From Streptomyces sp. R41 (GTDB lineage Bacteria; Actinomycetota; Actinomycetes; Streptomycetales; Streptomycetaceae), in assembly GCF_041053055.1 (NCBI RefSeq), contig NZ_CP163443.1:7733001-7797000 (forward strand): a DNA stretch of 64,000 bases, given 5' to 3'. The notes under the pieces are model-generated. The model did no database searches, was not told where the DNA came from, and saw only the letters and a list, made by a program, of their open reading frames with translations. The position numbers and the translations under genes are program-made. This document shows, piece after piece, positions 37,896 through 48,708 of the stretch; positions within the stretch are counted from its first letter, which is position 1; each line of letters begins with the position of its first letter.

Positions 37896-39431
37896 GTGTC
37901 GGCCAGCACATCCCGTACGCTCCCGCCTGAGATCGCCGAGTCCGTCTCTGTCATGGCGCTCATTGAGCGGGGAAAGGCTGAGGGGCAGATCGCCGGCGAT
38001 GACGTGCGTCGGGCCTTCGAAGCTGACCAGATTCCGGCCACTCAGTGGAAGAACGTACTGCGCAGCCTCAACCAGATCCTCGAGGAAGAGGGTGTGACGC
38101 TGATGGTCAGTGCCGCGGAGCCCAAGCGCACCCGAAAGAGCGTCGCAGCGAAGAGTCCGGCCAAGCGCACCGCCACCAAGACCGTGGCGGCGAAGACGGT
38201 GACTGCCAAGAAGGCCACCGCCACCGCCGCTCCGGCAGTGCCTGCCGCCGACGATCCGGCTGAGGATGCATCTGCCCAGAAGGCCCCTGCCAAGAAGGCG
38301 ACCGCCAAGAAGGCCGTCGCAAAGAAGACGGTCGCCAAGAAGACGGCGGCCAAGAAGACCACCGCCAAGAAGGACGACGCCGAGCTGGTCGACGACGAGG
38401 CGGTCGAGGAGACCCCGGGGAAGCCCGGTGCCGAAGAGCCCGCCGAGGACGGCGCCCAGGGCTTTGTGCTGTCCGACGAGGACGAGGACGACGCGCCCGC
38501 ACAGCAGGTCGCCGCTGCCGGTGCCACCGCCGACCCCGTCAAGGACTACCTCAAGCAGATCGGTAAGGTCCCGCTGCTCAACGCCGAGCAGGAGGTGGAG
38601 CTCGCCAAGCGCATCGAGGCCGGTCTGTTCGCCGAGGACAAGCTGGCCAACGCCGACAAGCTCGCCCCCAAGCTCAAGCGCGAGCTGGAGATCATCGCCG
38701 AGGACGGCCGCCGCGCCAAGAACCACCTCCTGGAGGCCAACCTCCGTCTGGTGGTCTCCCTGGCCAAGCGCTACACCGGCCGCGGCATGCTCTTCCTGGA
38801 CCTCATCCAGGAGGGCAACCTCGGTCTGATCCGCGCGGTCGAGAAGTTCGACTACACCAAGGGCTACAAGTTCTCCACGTACGCCACCTGGTGGATCCGT
38901 CAGGCGATCACCCGCGCCATGGCCGACCAGGCCCGCACCATCCGTATCCCGGTGCACATGGTCGAGGTCATCAACAAGCTCGCGCGCGTGCAGCGCCAGA
39001 TGCTCCAGGACCTGGGCCGCGAGCCCACCCCGGAGGAGCTGGCCAAGGAACTCGACATGACCCCGGAGAAGGTCATCGAGGTCCAGAAGTACGGCCGCGA
39101 GCCCATCTCCCTGCACACCCCGCTGGGCGAGGACGGCGACAGCGAGTTCGGTGACCTCATCGAGGACTCCGAGGCCGTCGTCCCGGCCGACGCGGTGAGC
39201 TTCACGCTCCTCCAGGAGCAGCTGCACTCCGTTCTCGACACCCTGTCCGAGCGCGAGGCGGGCGTCGTCTCGATGCGCTTCGGTCTCACCGACGGTCAGC
39301 CGAAGACCCTCGACGAGATCGGCAAGGTGTACGGCGTGACCCGTGAGCGGATCCGCCAGATCGAGTCCAAGACGATGTCGAAGCTGCGTCACCCGTCGCG
39401 CTCCCAGGTGCTGCGCGACTACCTCGACTAG
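37896..39431 (+). CDS. hrdB: Principal RNA polymerase sigma factor HrdB
   Basis: GTG 37896, behind GAGAGG, gives 511 residues, as in S. coelicolor HrdB. Residues 1-75 contain region 1.1-like sequence ([17 protein letters not shown]). Residues 78-160 are a Lys/Ala-rich tract with repeated AKK and KKT units, which resembles histone H1 tails and is characteristic of streptomycete HrdB. Then come region 1.2 ([20 protein letters not shown]), region 2 ([39 protein letters not shown]), region 3 and region 4 ([20 protein letters not shown]). It is the essential housekeeping sigma factor recognising most vegetative promoters. A stable hairpin follows. Confidence 0.98.
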   Translation: MSASTSRTLPPEIAESVSVMALIERGKAEGQIAGDDVRRAFEADQIPATQWKNVLRSLNQILEEEGVTLMVSAAEPKRTRKSVAAKSPAKRTATKTVAAKTVTAKKATATAAPAVPAADDPAEDASAQKAPAKKATAKKAVAKKTVAKKTAAKKTTAKKDDAELVDDEAVEETPGKPGAEEPAEDGAQGFVLSDEDEDDAPAQQVAAAGATADPVKDYLKQIGKVPLLNAEQEVELAKRIEAGLFAEDKLANADKLAPKLKRELEIIAEDGRRAKNHLLEANLRLVVSLAKRYTGRGMLFLDLIQEGNLGLIRAVEKFDYTKGYKFSTYATWWIRQAITRAMADQARTIRIPVHMVEVINKLARVQRQMLQDLGREPTPEELAKELDMTPEKVIEVQKYGREPISLHTPLGEDGDSEFGDLIEDSEAVVPADAVSFTLLQEQLHSVLDTLSEREAGVVSMRFGLTDGQPKTLDEIGKVYGVTRERIRQIESKTMSKLRHPSRSQVLRDYLD

Positions 39432-39449
39432 GTCTCGGCCGTACGTCAT

Positions 39450-39484
39450 CGAGGGCCCGACTCCCGTGGGGAGCCGGGCCCTCG
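39450..39484 (+). terminator. Hairpin after hrdB
   Basis: A 16-base stem with one mismatch (39450-39465 with 39469-39484) and a GTG loop, 19 bases after the stop. No T tract follows, as is usual in streptomycetes. Confidence 0.75.
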
Positions 39485-39562
39485 GCGTGTGCGCGGGGTG
39501 CGCGCACACGCGTGCTGGATCACTCTGGGTGTTCCATGACCATCCCAGAGTGAGGAGCGCAC

Positions 39563-40381
39563 ATGCGCCGTCCCTTTGCCTCAGTGCTGGCCCTCGCGGC
39601 CACCGCAGCTGTGATACCGCTGGCGTCCCCCGCCCCGGCGGCTGCGGACAGTGTCGTCGTCGGAGGCTTTCCGGTCGAGATCTCCGAGAGCCCGTGGACA
39701 GTGGCGCTGTCCAGTCGTGACCGGTTCGGGGGTACGCGTGCCGGGCAGTTCTGCGGAGGAGTGGTGATCAGCCCGTCCCAGGTCTTGACCGCGGCCCACT
39801 GTCTGGGCTCGGATGCGCTGGGGACGCCGCCTCGACAGGTGCGTGACCTGAAGGTCATCGCGGGCCGCGGGGACCTGCTGTCGAGCGGCGGCAAGGAGAT
39901 ATCCGTACGCGACATCTGGGTCAACCCGCGTTACGACAGCTATACGAACGCGGGGGACTTCGGCGTGCTCACGCTCGCCGCCTCGCTTCCCGAGAGCTCG
40001 GTCATCCGTATGGCGCCGTCGGGAGACCCCGCGTACGAGCAGGGTACAGCCGCCATGGTCTACGGCTGGGGTGACACGACGGGCGGTGGTGACTACGCCG
40101 GCAGTCTCAGGGCCGCGCGCGTGAACGTACTCCCCGATGCCACCTGTGAGAAGGCCTATCCGGGCAACTCCGACGGTACGTACCAGGCTGCGTCCATGCT
40201 GTGCGCCGGCGAGAACGAAGGCGGGCGGGACGCCTGTCAGGGGGACAGCGGCGGGCCGCTGGTCGCTCAGGGGCGGCTCATAGGCCTGGTGTCCTGGGGG
40301 AGCGGCTGCGGACGGGCGGGGAGCCCGGGGGTCTATACGCGGGTCTCGGACGTGGCCCGGACGCTCGGCGGGAGGCGCTGA
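39563..40381 (+). CDS. Secreted trypsin-like serine protease
   Basis: The product is 272 residues from ATG 39563, behind GAGGAG. A Sec signal peptide (RRPFASVLALAATAAVIPLA, then SPAPAAA) covers residues 1-29. After a short propeptide-like segment the protease starts at VVVGGFPVEISESPWTVALS. Catalytic residues: His in QVLTAAHCLGSDA, Asp in YTNAGDFGVLTLA, Ser in DACQGDSGGPLVAQGRL; Asp 6 residues before the Ser suggests trypsin-like Arg/Lys preference. Disulfide cysteines are in normal places. It is likely an extracellular enzyme active during mycelial growth. It is convergent with the small zinc-protein gene. Confidence 0.92.
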   Translation: MRRPFASVLALAATAAVIPLASPAPAAADSVVVGGFPVEISESPWTVALSSRDRFGGTRAGQFCGGVVISPSQVLTAAHCLGSDALGTPPRQVRDLKVIAGRGDLLSSGGKEISVRDIWVNPRYDSYTNAGDFGVLTLAASLPESSVIRMAPSGDPAYEQGTAAMVYGWGDTTGGGDYAGSLRAARVNVLPDATCEKAYPGNSDGTYQAASMLCAGENEGGRDACQGDSGGPLVAQGRLIGLVSWGSGCGRAGSPGVYTRVSDVARTLGGRR

Positions 40382-40415
40382 ACGCCATGTCCGGAGGTGC
40401 GGTGGGGTCGCTGAA

Positions 40416-40517
40416 CGGCGACATCCTGACGCGTGGTGGAAGCCGCTGGAGGCCAGTCCTGGCGCGTGAGGGGAGCCGCTGGGGGCAACGTCCCTGACGC
40501 GTAAGGGGCCACTGGGG
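40416..40517. repeat. Short imperfect repeats after the trypsin gene
   Basis: CTGACGCGTGGTGGAAGCCGCTGG (about 40427-40450) and two degenerate copies (CTGGCGCGTGAGGGGAGCC, CTGACGCGTAAGGGGCC) recur at about 33-35 base spacing. No function is seen. Confidence 0.5.
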
Positions 40518-40541
40518 CAAAGGGGGAGGCGGTACGAGTAT

Positions 40542-40577
40542 GGGCGGTCACTCCCTGTGTCCAGGGAGTGACCGCCC
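40542..40577. terminator. Bidirectional hairpin between the trypsin and zinc-protein genes
   Basis: A perfect 16-base stem (40542-40557 with 40562-40577) and a TGTC loop. It sits between convergent genes and probably stops transcription from both. Confidence 0.85.
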
Positions 40578-40622
40578 ACTCGCCGGCCTGTGCCGGCACT
40601 CGCTCGTCGTTGATGCGAAGTG

Positions 40623-40853
40623 TCAGCGTTCTTCGTCGTTGACGCTTTCGGGAACGGACGTCAGTCGCTCCGTCTCGTCCTGTATCTCAGCGGCGATCTT
40701 CTTGAGTTCCGGCTCGAACTTGCGACCGTGGTGGGCGCAGAAGAGCAGTTCTCCGCCGCTCAGGAGGACGACGCGCAGATATGCCTGGGCGCCGCAACGG
40801 TCGCAGCGGTCAGCGGCCGTCAGCGGGCTCGCGGGGGTCAGAACAGTAGTCAC
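40623..40853 (-). CDS. DUF7455 small zinc-ribbon protein
   Basis: The product is 76 residues from GTG 40853. The motif CDRCGAQAYLRVVLLSGG (Cys residues at about 17 and 20) and CAHHGRKFEPEL (Cys-His-His) gives a likely zinc site. The C-terminal half is a charged helix (KKIAAEIQDETERL). The family is small and conserved in actinobacteria, with no assigned function. Its place between hrdB and parE is conserved in streptomycetes as far as I recall. A 13-base palindrome lies 14 bases upstream of the start. Confidence 0.85.
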   Translation of the reverse strand: MTTVLTPASPLTAADRCDRCGAQAYLRVVLLSGGELLFCAHHGRKFEPELKKIAAEIQDETERLTSVPESVNDEER

Positions 40854-41293
40854 GTCGCCTCTTCTCTAGCTCGACGAGCTGTCGTACCAGGGTCAACATC
40901 CAACCAGGCCGAAAACGTTCCCGCTCGTGGCTTTTCCTCGAAAATTTCTCTCCGGGGCGGCTGTCTGCTGCCGGGTGGCGGCGAATGAGCCGTATTACGT
41001 GTCTTCGTGTCTTACGGGTTCGCGCAGTCTGTCAGGGTCAGTCCTCCCGGCTGGGTTGCCGGTTGTTCATGAGGACGTGCCCGGAGCCTAAATGGTTCAT
41101 GCCTGGAAGGGAACGTGATATGTACTTCACTCCATCGAGGGATCGAACACCCATGCGACCCTGGACTAGTCTGAGTTCATGCGAGGGTGGCGTTACAACG
41201 GCTCTACCAGGCCTCGGTACCCTCTGAGCGGCGACCGAAGCCGGGCCCTTACCCAAAAGGGTCCCATCTGAAATTCAGCGAGGAGCGAACCGC
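40854..41293. promoter_or_regulatory. Divergent control region of the zinc-protein gene and parE
   Basis: The region holds AGCTCG-A-CGAGCT, a perfect 13-base palindrome at 40868-40880 near the zinc-protein start. A TAGTCT (41167-41172) could be the parE -10, but no good -35 is present. No gene, tRNA or riboswitch is seen. Confidence 0.45.
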
Positions 41294-43417
<2,124 letters not shown>

Positions 43418-43447
43418 GCGCTGCCGCTGGGCTGCGCGGGTCGCGTT

Positions 43448-43553
43448 CCGTCGGTGGGTGGGGCGGGTTTGCGCCGGTGGGTGGCTGCGCCATTGCGCTT
43501 TTCCGCCGGTGGGTGGCTGCGCCATTCCGCCTTTGCGCCGGTGGGTGGGTCGG
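43448..43553. repeat. Tandem repeat (about 32-base unit) after parE
   Basis: Copies of CGCCGGTGGGTGGCTGCGCC with ATT(G/C)CGC(T/C)TTT spacers begin near 43472, 43504 and 43536, with a degraded copy at 43449. The array ends at the left arm of the long inverted repeat. Confidence 0.75.
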
Positions 43554-43665
43554 GGCCGTGCCGGTACATCCGCCCCGTCGCCGGTGGCAGATCGCTTGGC
43601 TTGCATGGCTCTGCCTGTTGGCAACCACGTAAGCGACGGGGCATGTGATGTACCGGCACGGCCCC
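43552..43665. repeat. Long inverted repeat (cruciform, possible terminator or mobile-element relic)
   Basis: Outer arms of 18 bases match perfectly: 43552-43569 and 43648-43665. Inner arms CCCCGTCGC (43573-43581) and GCGACGGGG (43633-43641) also pair, leaving a 51-base loop. The total structure is 114 bases. It lies 135 bases after parE. Confidence 0.85.
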
Positions 43666-43814
43666 TTCCGTGCGTGGGCGAGTGCGGGTGAGTGGGGGCG
43701 TGCGTCGGCGGGTGCGGGTGACTGGCCGGGGGCGTTGGCGGCTGCGGGTGCGTCGTGCGTGCGGCTGTATTCCACCCTGCCTGCTCGCCTGCTCCCGGGC
43801 GGCGCTTGATTTTT

Positions 43815-43912
43815 GCCCGTCCGGGGTTTGAGGACGAGGCCGTCAAGGCCGAAGCGGGGGTCTGGGGGCGGTAGCCCCCAGGTACGGGACGGGTAGGGGC
43901 GGAGGGGGCGAA
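43815..43912. repeat. Streptomycete REP-like intergenic element
   Basis: GCCCGTCCGGGGTTTGAGGA, then CGAGGCCG...GGCCGAAG, followed by the hairpin CTGGGGGC (43862-43869) / GCCCCCAG (43874-43881). I recognise this sequence type as a common dispersed intergenic repeat of streptomycetes. Confidence 0.7.
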
Positions 43913-44105
43913 AGACTCTCGGCCTCGCCACGCGGCGGCGGTGGTCGGAAGGGGGTCTCCACCCGTGGGTGGAGGCTCGGGGCGGTGGGGATCCACCCAC
44001 GATCCACCCCGGCTCCGATCTGCTGACCAGCCGATTTCCGTAGCGTCGAAGGCGTCGACAGCTCCCGCTGCCGGTACCCGCTCTTCCTCGCCCACGGAGG
44101 CTGTG

Positions 44106-44630
44106 ATGTCCGGGCTCGTCAATGCTTTGGTGATCTGCGCTGTTGTGGTTGTGGTGATCGCGCGCCAGTTCCGCACCCGCAGGATCAGCACGGACAGGCG
44201 CTTGTGGATCGTGCCCGCCGTCCTGGTCTTCATCGCTGTGCGGGAGCCTGGGGTGATCGACCCACACCACCGGACAGAGGCGATTCTCTTGCTCGGTACC
44301 GAACTGCTCATAGGCCTGGCCACCGGAGCCGGCTGGGCGTGGACCACACGGATCTGGGCGGAGCCGGACGGCTCGGTTTGGAGCAAGAGCACCAAGGCCA
44401 GCGTGGCCGTCTGGATCGTGGGCATAGGCCTGCGCCTGGGCCTGTTCGGCTTCGGAGCCCTGCTCGGCGTGCACCAGGACTCCTCCGCTCTGTTGCTCGC
44501 GCTCGCGACGACCCTGCTGGTGCGCTCCGGGCTCCTGGTCTGGAGGTCGCATTCCCTGAGCCCGGTGATCGGGCAGGGCACGGCGTACGGTGACGGCGTG
44601 CCCGAGGGCTCGTGGAAGGAGCGCGTGTGA
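44106..44630 (+). CDS. DUF1453/CcdC-like membrane protein
   Basis: ATG 44106, behind GGAGG, gives 174 residues; the frame is open upstream without sense. Four or five hydrophobic segments are visible (GLVNALVICAVVVVVIA, LWIVPAVLVFIAV, AILLLGTELLIGLATGAGWA, ASVAVWIVGIGLRLGLFGFG, SALLLALATTLLVRSGLLVW). Short basic loops are RQFRTRRISTDRR and WRSH. The function is unknown; similar proteins are found with NarL-type two-component systems. It overlaps the sensor kinase gene by 4 bases (GTGA), so the two are translationally coupled. It probably contributes to signalling at the membrane. Confidence 0.78.
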   Translation: MSGLVNALVICAVVVVVIARQFRTRRISTDRRLWIVPAVLVFIAVREPGVIDPHHRTEAILLLGTELLIGLATGAGWAWTTRIWAEPDGSVWSKSTKASVAVWIVGIGLRLGLFGFGALLGVHQDSSALLLALATTLLVRSGLLVWRSHSLSPVIGQGTAYGDGVPEGSWKERV

Positions 44631-45778
44631 CCGACAACGCCTGGAAGCGCTGGCCCTCGCGCGAGGCACTCTCCCGAGCGGGAGTGCCCAGGGCGCGGCG
44701 GGCGCTCGCCTGGACCACGCGGGCCATCGCCCTCGGCGCGCTCATCGCGACGACCTTCGCGAACAGCCACCTGCGGGGCTGGGGGGTGGCTGCGGGCGTT
44801 GTGGGAATCCTCGTGTGCGCAAGCGCCGCGTGGGGCTTCTGGCGGACCACGCTCGAACACCGCCTGCTGCCCTCGCTGGGGCTCCTCGCGCTACTGCTCG
44901 CGATTGCGACGGTGGGGCAGGGTATGGGCCTGCGGGTACCGGCTCTGGTCCTGTGGTGCGGGTGCGCTATCAGCGCCATCGAACGGCTGCCTCTCGCGGC
45001 GGCACTGCCCGTCACCGCGGTGGCGCTGGGCGCGTACGCGGCGGTCGACAACGATGTGTGGCTGACCACCGCGGCCACGACGGCGGGGCTTGTCCTGGGC
45101 GGATACGTCTTGCGCCTGGACGCGGAGGCCCGCGGCAGTGCCCAGCGGCTGCTCGCCCAGGAGCGTGCGGCGCGTGTGGCGGAGGCGGAGTCGGCGGCGC
45201 TCGCCGAGCGGACCAGGATCGCGCGGGAGATCCACGATGTGCTGGCACACAGCCTCTCGGCGCAGCTGGTGCACCTGGAGGCGGCCCGGCTGCTCATCGA
45301 GCGGGGCGCAGACCGGCAGACGATCCTCGAACGGGTCGTGGCGGCACGCGGGATGGCCCGCGAGGGGCTCGCGGAGACCCGGCAGGCTCTCTCCGCCCTG
45401 CGCGGCGAGATGTCCCCGCTGGAGGACTTCCTCAGCGAACTCGTCGCCACGGCCGACGGCGCCGACGTCACCGTGACGGGCGCACGGCAGGCGCTCCCCG
45501 CCGAGGCCTCGCAGGCGGTCCGCAGAGTCGCGCAGGAGGCTCTGACGAACGCGCGCAAGCATGCTCCGGGCGCCAAGGTCCACGTACGGCTGGCCTACGG
45601 CGAGCACGAAGTGACGCTGGACGTACGGGACTCGGGCGGGCCGCCGGGCGAACTCAGCGGCTCGGGAGCCGGGTACGGTCTGCTGGGCATGCGGGAGCGT
45701 GCCGAGTTGCTGGGCGGCTCGTTGGACGCCGGGCCTGACGAGGAGGGGTTCGTGGTGACGCTGAAGGTGCCCGTATGA
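44627..45778 (+). CDS. Sensor histidine kinase, NarL/DesK type (HisKA_3)
   Basis: GTG 44627, behind GGAAGGAG and overlapping the preceding stop, gives 383 residues. Residues 1-150 contain about five TM helices (ALIATTFANSHLRGWGVAAGV, LLALLLAIATVGQGMGL, LALAAALPVTAVALGAYAAV). The HisKA_3 helix with the phosphorylated His is RTRIAREIHDVLAHSLSAQL (His near residue 202). The HATPase_c domain has AQEALTNARKHAPGAKVHVR and SGAGYGLLGMRERAELLGGS. It autophosphorylates on a membrane-borne signal and hands phosphate to the regulator encoded next. Overlaps with both neighbours (GTGA, ATGA) indicate one operon. Confidence 0.92.
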   Translation: MTDNAWKRWPSREALSRAGVPRARRALAWTTRAIALGALIATTFANSHLRGWGVAAGVVGILVCASAAWGFWRTTLEHRLLPSLGLLALLLAIATVGQGMGLRVPALVLWCGCAISAIERLPLAAALPVTAVALGAYAAVDNDVWLTTAATTAGLVLGGYVLRLDAEARGSAQRLLAQERAARVAEAESAALAERTRIAREIHDVLAHSLSAQLVHLEAARLLIERGADRQTILERVVAARGMAREGLAETRQALSALRGEMSPLEDFLSELVATADGADVTVTGARQALPAEASQAVRRVAQEALTNARKHAPGAKVHVRLAYGEHEVTLDVRDSGGPPGELSGSGAGYGLLGMRERAELLGGSLDAGPDEEGFVVTLKVPV

Positions 45779-46464
45779 CGGAGAGGGAGGAGGCGGGCAG
45801 GAAGCCGGCGCGGGTCGTGGTGGCGGACGACCAGACCGTGGTGCGCGAAGGCATTGTGATGCTGCTGGGGTTGTTGCCCGGGATCGAGGTCGTCGGAGCG
45901 GCGGGCGACGGGGACGAGGCCGTGGAGCTTGTCGCCGAACTCGCTCCGGACGTCGTGCTGATGGACCTGCGCATGCCCCGCTGCGACGGTGTTGAGGCGA
46001 CTCGGCGCATCCGAGCCGAGCACCCTGGCACGCAGGTCGTCGTGCTCACGACGTACGCGGACGACGAGTCGTTGTTTCCCGCGCTCAGAGCGGGGGCCCG
46101 CGGCTATCTCACCAAGGACGCGGGAGGTGACGAGATCGTGCGGGCGGTGGAGAGCGTGCTGTCCGGGGACGCGGGTCTCTCGCCGAGCATCCAACGGCGG
46201 CTGCTGGAGAGGCTGTCGGAGCCGCAAGCGGAGCCGGCCCCGCTCACGGAGGCGCCGGACGGGCTCACCGCGCGCGAGACCGAGGTACTCCTGCTGATCG
46301 CGGAGGGGCTCAGCAACCAGGAGATCGCCCGCAAGCTGCATGTCTCCACGGCCACGGTGAAGACCCACATCAACAACCTCTTCGCCAAGACGGGACTCAA
46401 GGACCGAGCTCAGGCAGTCCGTTACGCCTATGGGAAAGGTCTCGTGCGGCCACCGGTGGACTGA
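45775..46464 (+). CDS. Response regulator, NarL/FixJ (LuxR HTH)
   Basis: ATG 45775 overlaps the kinase stop by 4 bases; the product is 229 residues. The receiver domain has acidic DD near residue 20 (VVVADDQTVVREG), the phosphoacceptor Asp in DVVLMDLRMPRCDGVEATRR and the Lys in LTKDAGGDEIVRAV. The LuxR HTH is GLTARETEVLLLIAEGLSNQ, EIARKLHVSTATVKTHINNL, FAKTGLKDRAQAV. It should activate or repress transcription when phosphorylated by the kinase encoded just upstream. The DUF485/symporter genes downstream are possible targets. Confidence 0.94.
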   Translation: MTEREEAGRKPARVVVADDQTVVREGIVMLLGLLPGIEVVGAAGDGDEAVELVAELAPDVVLMDLRMPRCDGVEATRRIRAEHPGTQVVVLTTYADDESLFPALRAGARGYLTKDAGGDEIVRAVESVLSGDAGLSPSIQRRLLERLSEPQAEPAPLTEAPDGLTARETEVLLLIAEGLSNQEIARKLHVSTATVKTHINNLFAKTGLKDRAQAVRYAYGKGLVRPPVD

Positions 46465-46568
46465 GTCACCTGATGGGGTGAAGAGCACGGAGAGAAGAGT
46501 CCGGGATCTTCCCGATCTGCCCATCCTTGGGCACGCGGCCGAAACGGGTCGCGGACAAGGAGAGTTCG

Positions 46569-47057
46569 GTGGAGAAGCACGACGGCGGCGACACCGGGAA
46601 GGTTCGGTTCGACGACCCCTGGTACGACGCGCTCGCCTCCGGTTGGGGTGAGTTGGACGGCACGGGTGCGCCCGCTCCTGCCGTGCCGGCCGCGCGTCCG
46701 GAGCACGACGGGCGGACGGGCGGGACGGCCGACGTCTATCTGGAGGTGCAGCGCAGCGCGGCCTTCCAGGAAGTGCGCAGCCGGTACCGGAGGTTCGTGG
46801 TGCCGGGCGTCGCCCTGTTCTTCACCTGGTACGTGGGCTATGTGGTGACCGCGACGACGGCGCCCGGGGTCATGGCCAGGCCCGTCGCCGGTGCTGTGAA
46901 CGTGGCGCTGCTCGCGGGCCTCGGGCAGTTCCTCACGACGTTCCTGTTCACCTGGGCGTACGCGCGGCATGCGCGGCTGCGCAGGGACCGGGCCGCGCTC
47001 GATCTGCGCTGGGACACCCAGGAGCTGACGCGGAACGCCAGAGGTGGTGAGCGGTGA
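46569..47057 (+). CDS. DUF485 membrane protein (symporter partner)
   Basis: GTG 46569, five bases after AAGGAGA, gives 162 residues; a TTG at 46527 is an alternative. The N-terminal 65 residues are polar. Two TM helices form the DUF485 core: RRFVVPGVALFFTWYVGYVV and VNVALLAGLGQFLTTFLFTW, followed by YARHARLRRDRAALDLR. In other bacteria (YjcH-ActP) DUF485 genes precede acetate permease genes. The same order is kept here, with a GTGA overlap to the symporter gene. It probably assists insertion or activity of the symporter. Confidence 0.88.
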   Translation: MEKHDGGDTGKVRFDDPWYDALASGWGELDGTGAPAPAVPAARPEHDGRTGGTADVYLEVQRSAAFQEVRSRYRRFVVPGVALFFTWYVGYVVTATTAPGVMARPVAGAVNVALLAGLGQFLTTFLFTWAYARHARLRRDRAALDLRWDTQELTRNARGGER

Positions 47058-48646
47058 GCGGCAACCATCAGACGCTGGCGCTGCTGCTGTTCAGCGCGTT
47101 TGTGGCGGTGACGCTGGCGATCACTACATGGGTGAGCCGTAACCGGCATGGTTCGGCGGAGGAGTTCTATGCCGGCGGGCGGCTGTTCTCGCCGATGGAG
47201 AATGGTTTTGCCATCTCCGGCGACTACATGTCGGCGGCCTCCTTCCTGGGCGTCACGGGGCTCATCTCGCTCTACGGCTACGACGGGTTGTTGTACGTCG
47301 TGGGGTTTCTCGTCGCCTGGCTCGTGGTTCTCTTCCTGGTGGCCGAACTGGTCCGCAACTGCGGACGGTTCACCCTCGCCGATGTGGTCGCGGCCCGGAT
47401 GAGCGAGCGGCCGGTGCGGATCGCGGCGGGAACGTCCTCGGTGACCGTGTCCGTTCTGTATCTGGTGGCGCAGATGGTGGGAGCGGGCAGCCTGGTCGCG
47501 CTGCTTCTCGGGGGTACGAGCGAGGCAGCGCGGAATTGGACGGTGATCGGCGTCGGCGCGCTCATGGTGATCTATGTGTCGCTGGGAGGGATGCGGGCCA
47601 CCACGTGGATTCAGATCGTCAAGGCCGTGCTGTTGCTGAGCGGGGCGATGGCGCTGACCGCGCTGGTCCTGGTGCGTTTTCACGGGGATCTGAACGAACT
47701 GCTGCGTTCGGCGGCGGAGCGCAGCGGGCACGGTGACGCGTTCCTCGCGCCCGGGCTGAAGTACGGCGGAAGCTGGACCGCGCGGTTCGACTTCATCAGC
47801 CTGGGCCTGGCCCTGGTGCTCGGCACGGGCGGGCTGCCGCACATCCTGTCCCGTTTCTACACGGTGCCGACGGCGCGGGCCGCGCGCCGCTCGGTGGTCT
47901 GGTCGGTCGGGCTCATCGGGGGCTTCTACCTGATGACGATCGTGCTGGGCTTCGGCGCCGCCGCGCTCGTCGGGCCGGAGACGGTGCGCGGGTCGAACGC
48001 GGCGGGAAACACGGCGGTTCCGCTGCTGGCGCTCGATCTGGGCGGCGGCGCGAATTCCACGGGAGGAACGGTTCTCTTCGCGATCGTCGCCGCCATCGCC
48101 TTCGCCACCATCCTTGCGGTCGTCGCCGGAATCACCCTCGCGTCCTCGGCGTCCGTGGCGCACGACCTGTACGCGTCGTTGCGTCGTCGGCATGCGAAGC
48201 CGCGCAGCGAGGTCGCCGTGGCACGTGCGGCCGCCGTCGGGATCGGTGTCGTCGCGATCGCCCTCGGGCTGCTCGCCCGGGATCTCAATGTGGCCTTTCT
48301 GGTGGGCCTCGCCTTCGCGGTCGCCGCGTCCGCGAACCTGCCGGTGCTGCTGTACTCACTGTTCTGGCGGTCCTTCACAACGCGCGGCGCGGTGTGGGCC
48401 GTATACGGCGGCCTGGTGCCCGCGCTGGTGCTCGTGCTGCTGTCGCCGGTGGTGTCGGGGAGCCCCGAATCGCTGTTCCCGAGTGTGGATTTCCAGTACT
48501 TCCCACTGCAGAACCCGGGTCTCGTCTCGATCCCCTTGGGCTTCCTCGCCGGCTGGCTCGGCACGGTTACGTCCGCGGAGCCTCCGGACGAGGCCAAGCA
48601 CGCCGAGACCGAGGTGCGGGCGCTCACCGGAGCCGGGGCCGTCTGA
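47054..48646 (+). CDS. Sodium/solute symporter, ActP/MctC (acetate/monocarboxylate) type
   Basis: GTG 47054 overlaps the DUF485 stop; the product is 530 residues. It has the SSS-family fold with 13-14 TM helices. Markers are SAEEFYAGGRLFSPMENGFA, ISGDYMSAASFLGVTGLISL, GTGGLPHILSRFYTVPTARA (sodium-site region) and AFATILAVVAGITLASSASV. It should import acetate, propionate or pyruvate with sodium or protons. The preceding two-component genes may control it. The gene ends 62 bases before the convergent response-regulator gene. Confidence 0.9.
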   Translation: MSGNHQTLALLLFSAFVAVTLAITTWVSRNRHGSAEEFYAGGRLFSPMENGFAISGDYMSAASFLGVTGLISLYGYDGLLYVVGFLVAWLVVLFLVAELVRNCGRFTLADVVAARMSERPVRIAAGTSSVTVSVLYLVAQMVGAGSLVALLLGGTSEAARNWTVIGVGALMVIYVSLGGMRATTWIQIVKAVLLLSGAMALTALVLVRFHGDLNELLRSAAERSGHGDAFLAPGLKYGGSWTARFDFISLGLALVLGTGGLPHILSRFYTVPTARAARRSVVWSVGLIGGFYLMTIVLGFGAAALVGPETVRGSNAAGNTAVPLLALDLGGGANSTGGTVLFAIVAAIAFATILAVVAGITLASSASVAHDLYASLRRRHAKPRSEVAVARAAAVGIGVVAIALGLLARDLNVAFLVGLAFAVAASANLPVLLYSLFWRSFTTRGAVWAVYGGLVPALVLVLLSPVVSGSPESLFPSVDFQYFPLQNPGLVSIPLGFLAGWLGTVTSAEPPDEAKHAETEVRALTGAGAV

Positions 48647-48708
48647 CGGCGCCTCCAGGGACATACGCGGCGAACCGGGGAAGCGCTGCCGTGCACGTAC
48701 GGCTGGGC

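Noticed and set aside
41120..41180. tRNA-like GGGATCGAACACCC element before parE
   Set aside because: The T-arm-like string has no matching acceptor, anticodon or D arms around it.
43581..43633. Loop of the cruciform as a tRNA or attenuation peptide
   Set aside because: No cloverleaf pairing and no start codon with ribosome site followed by a useful frame was found.
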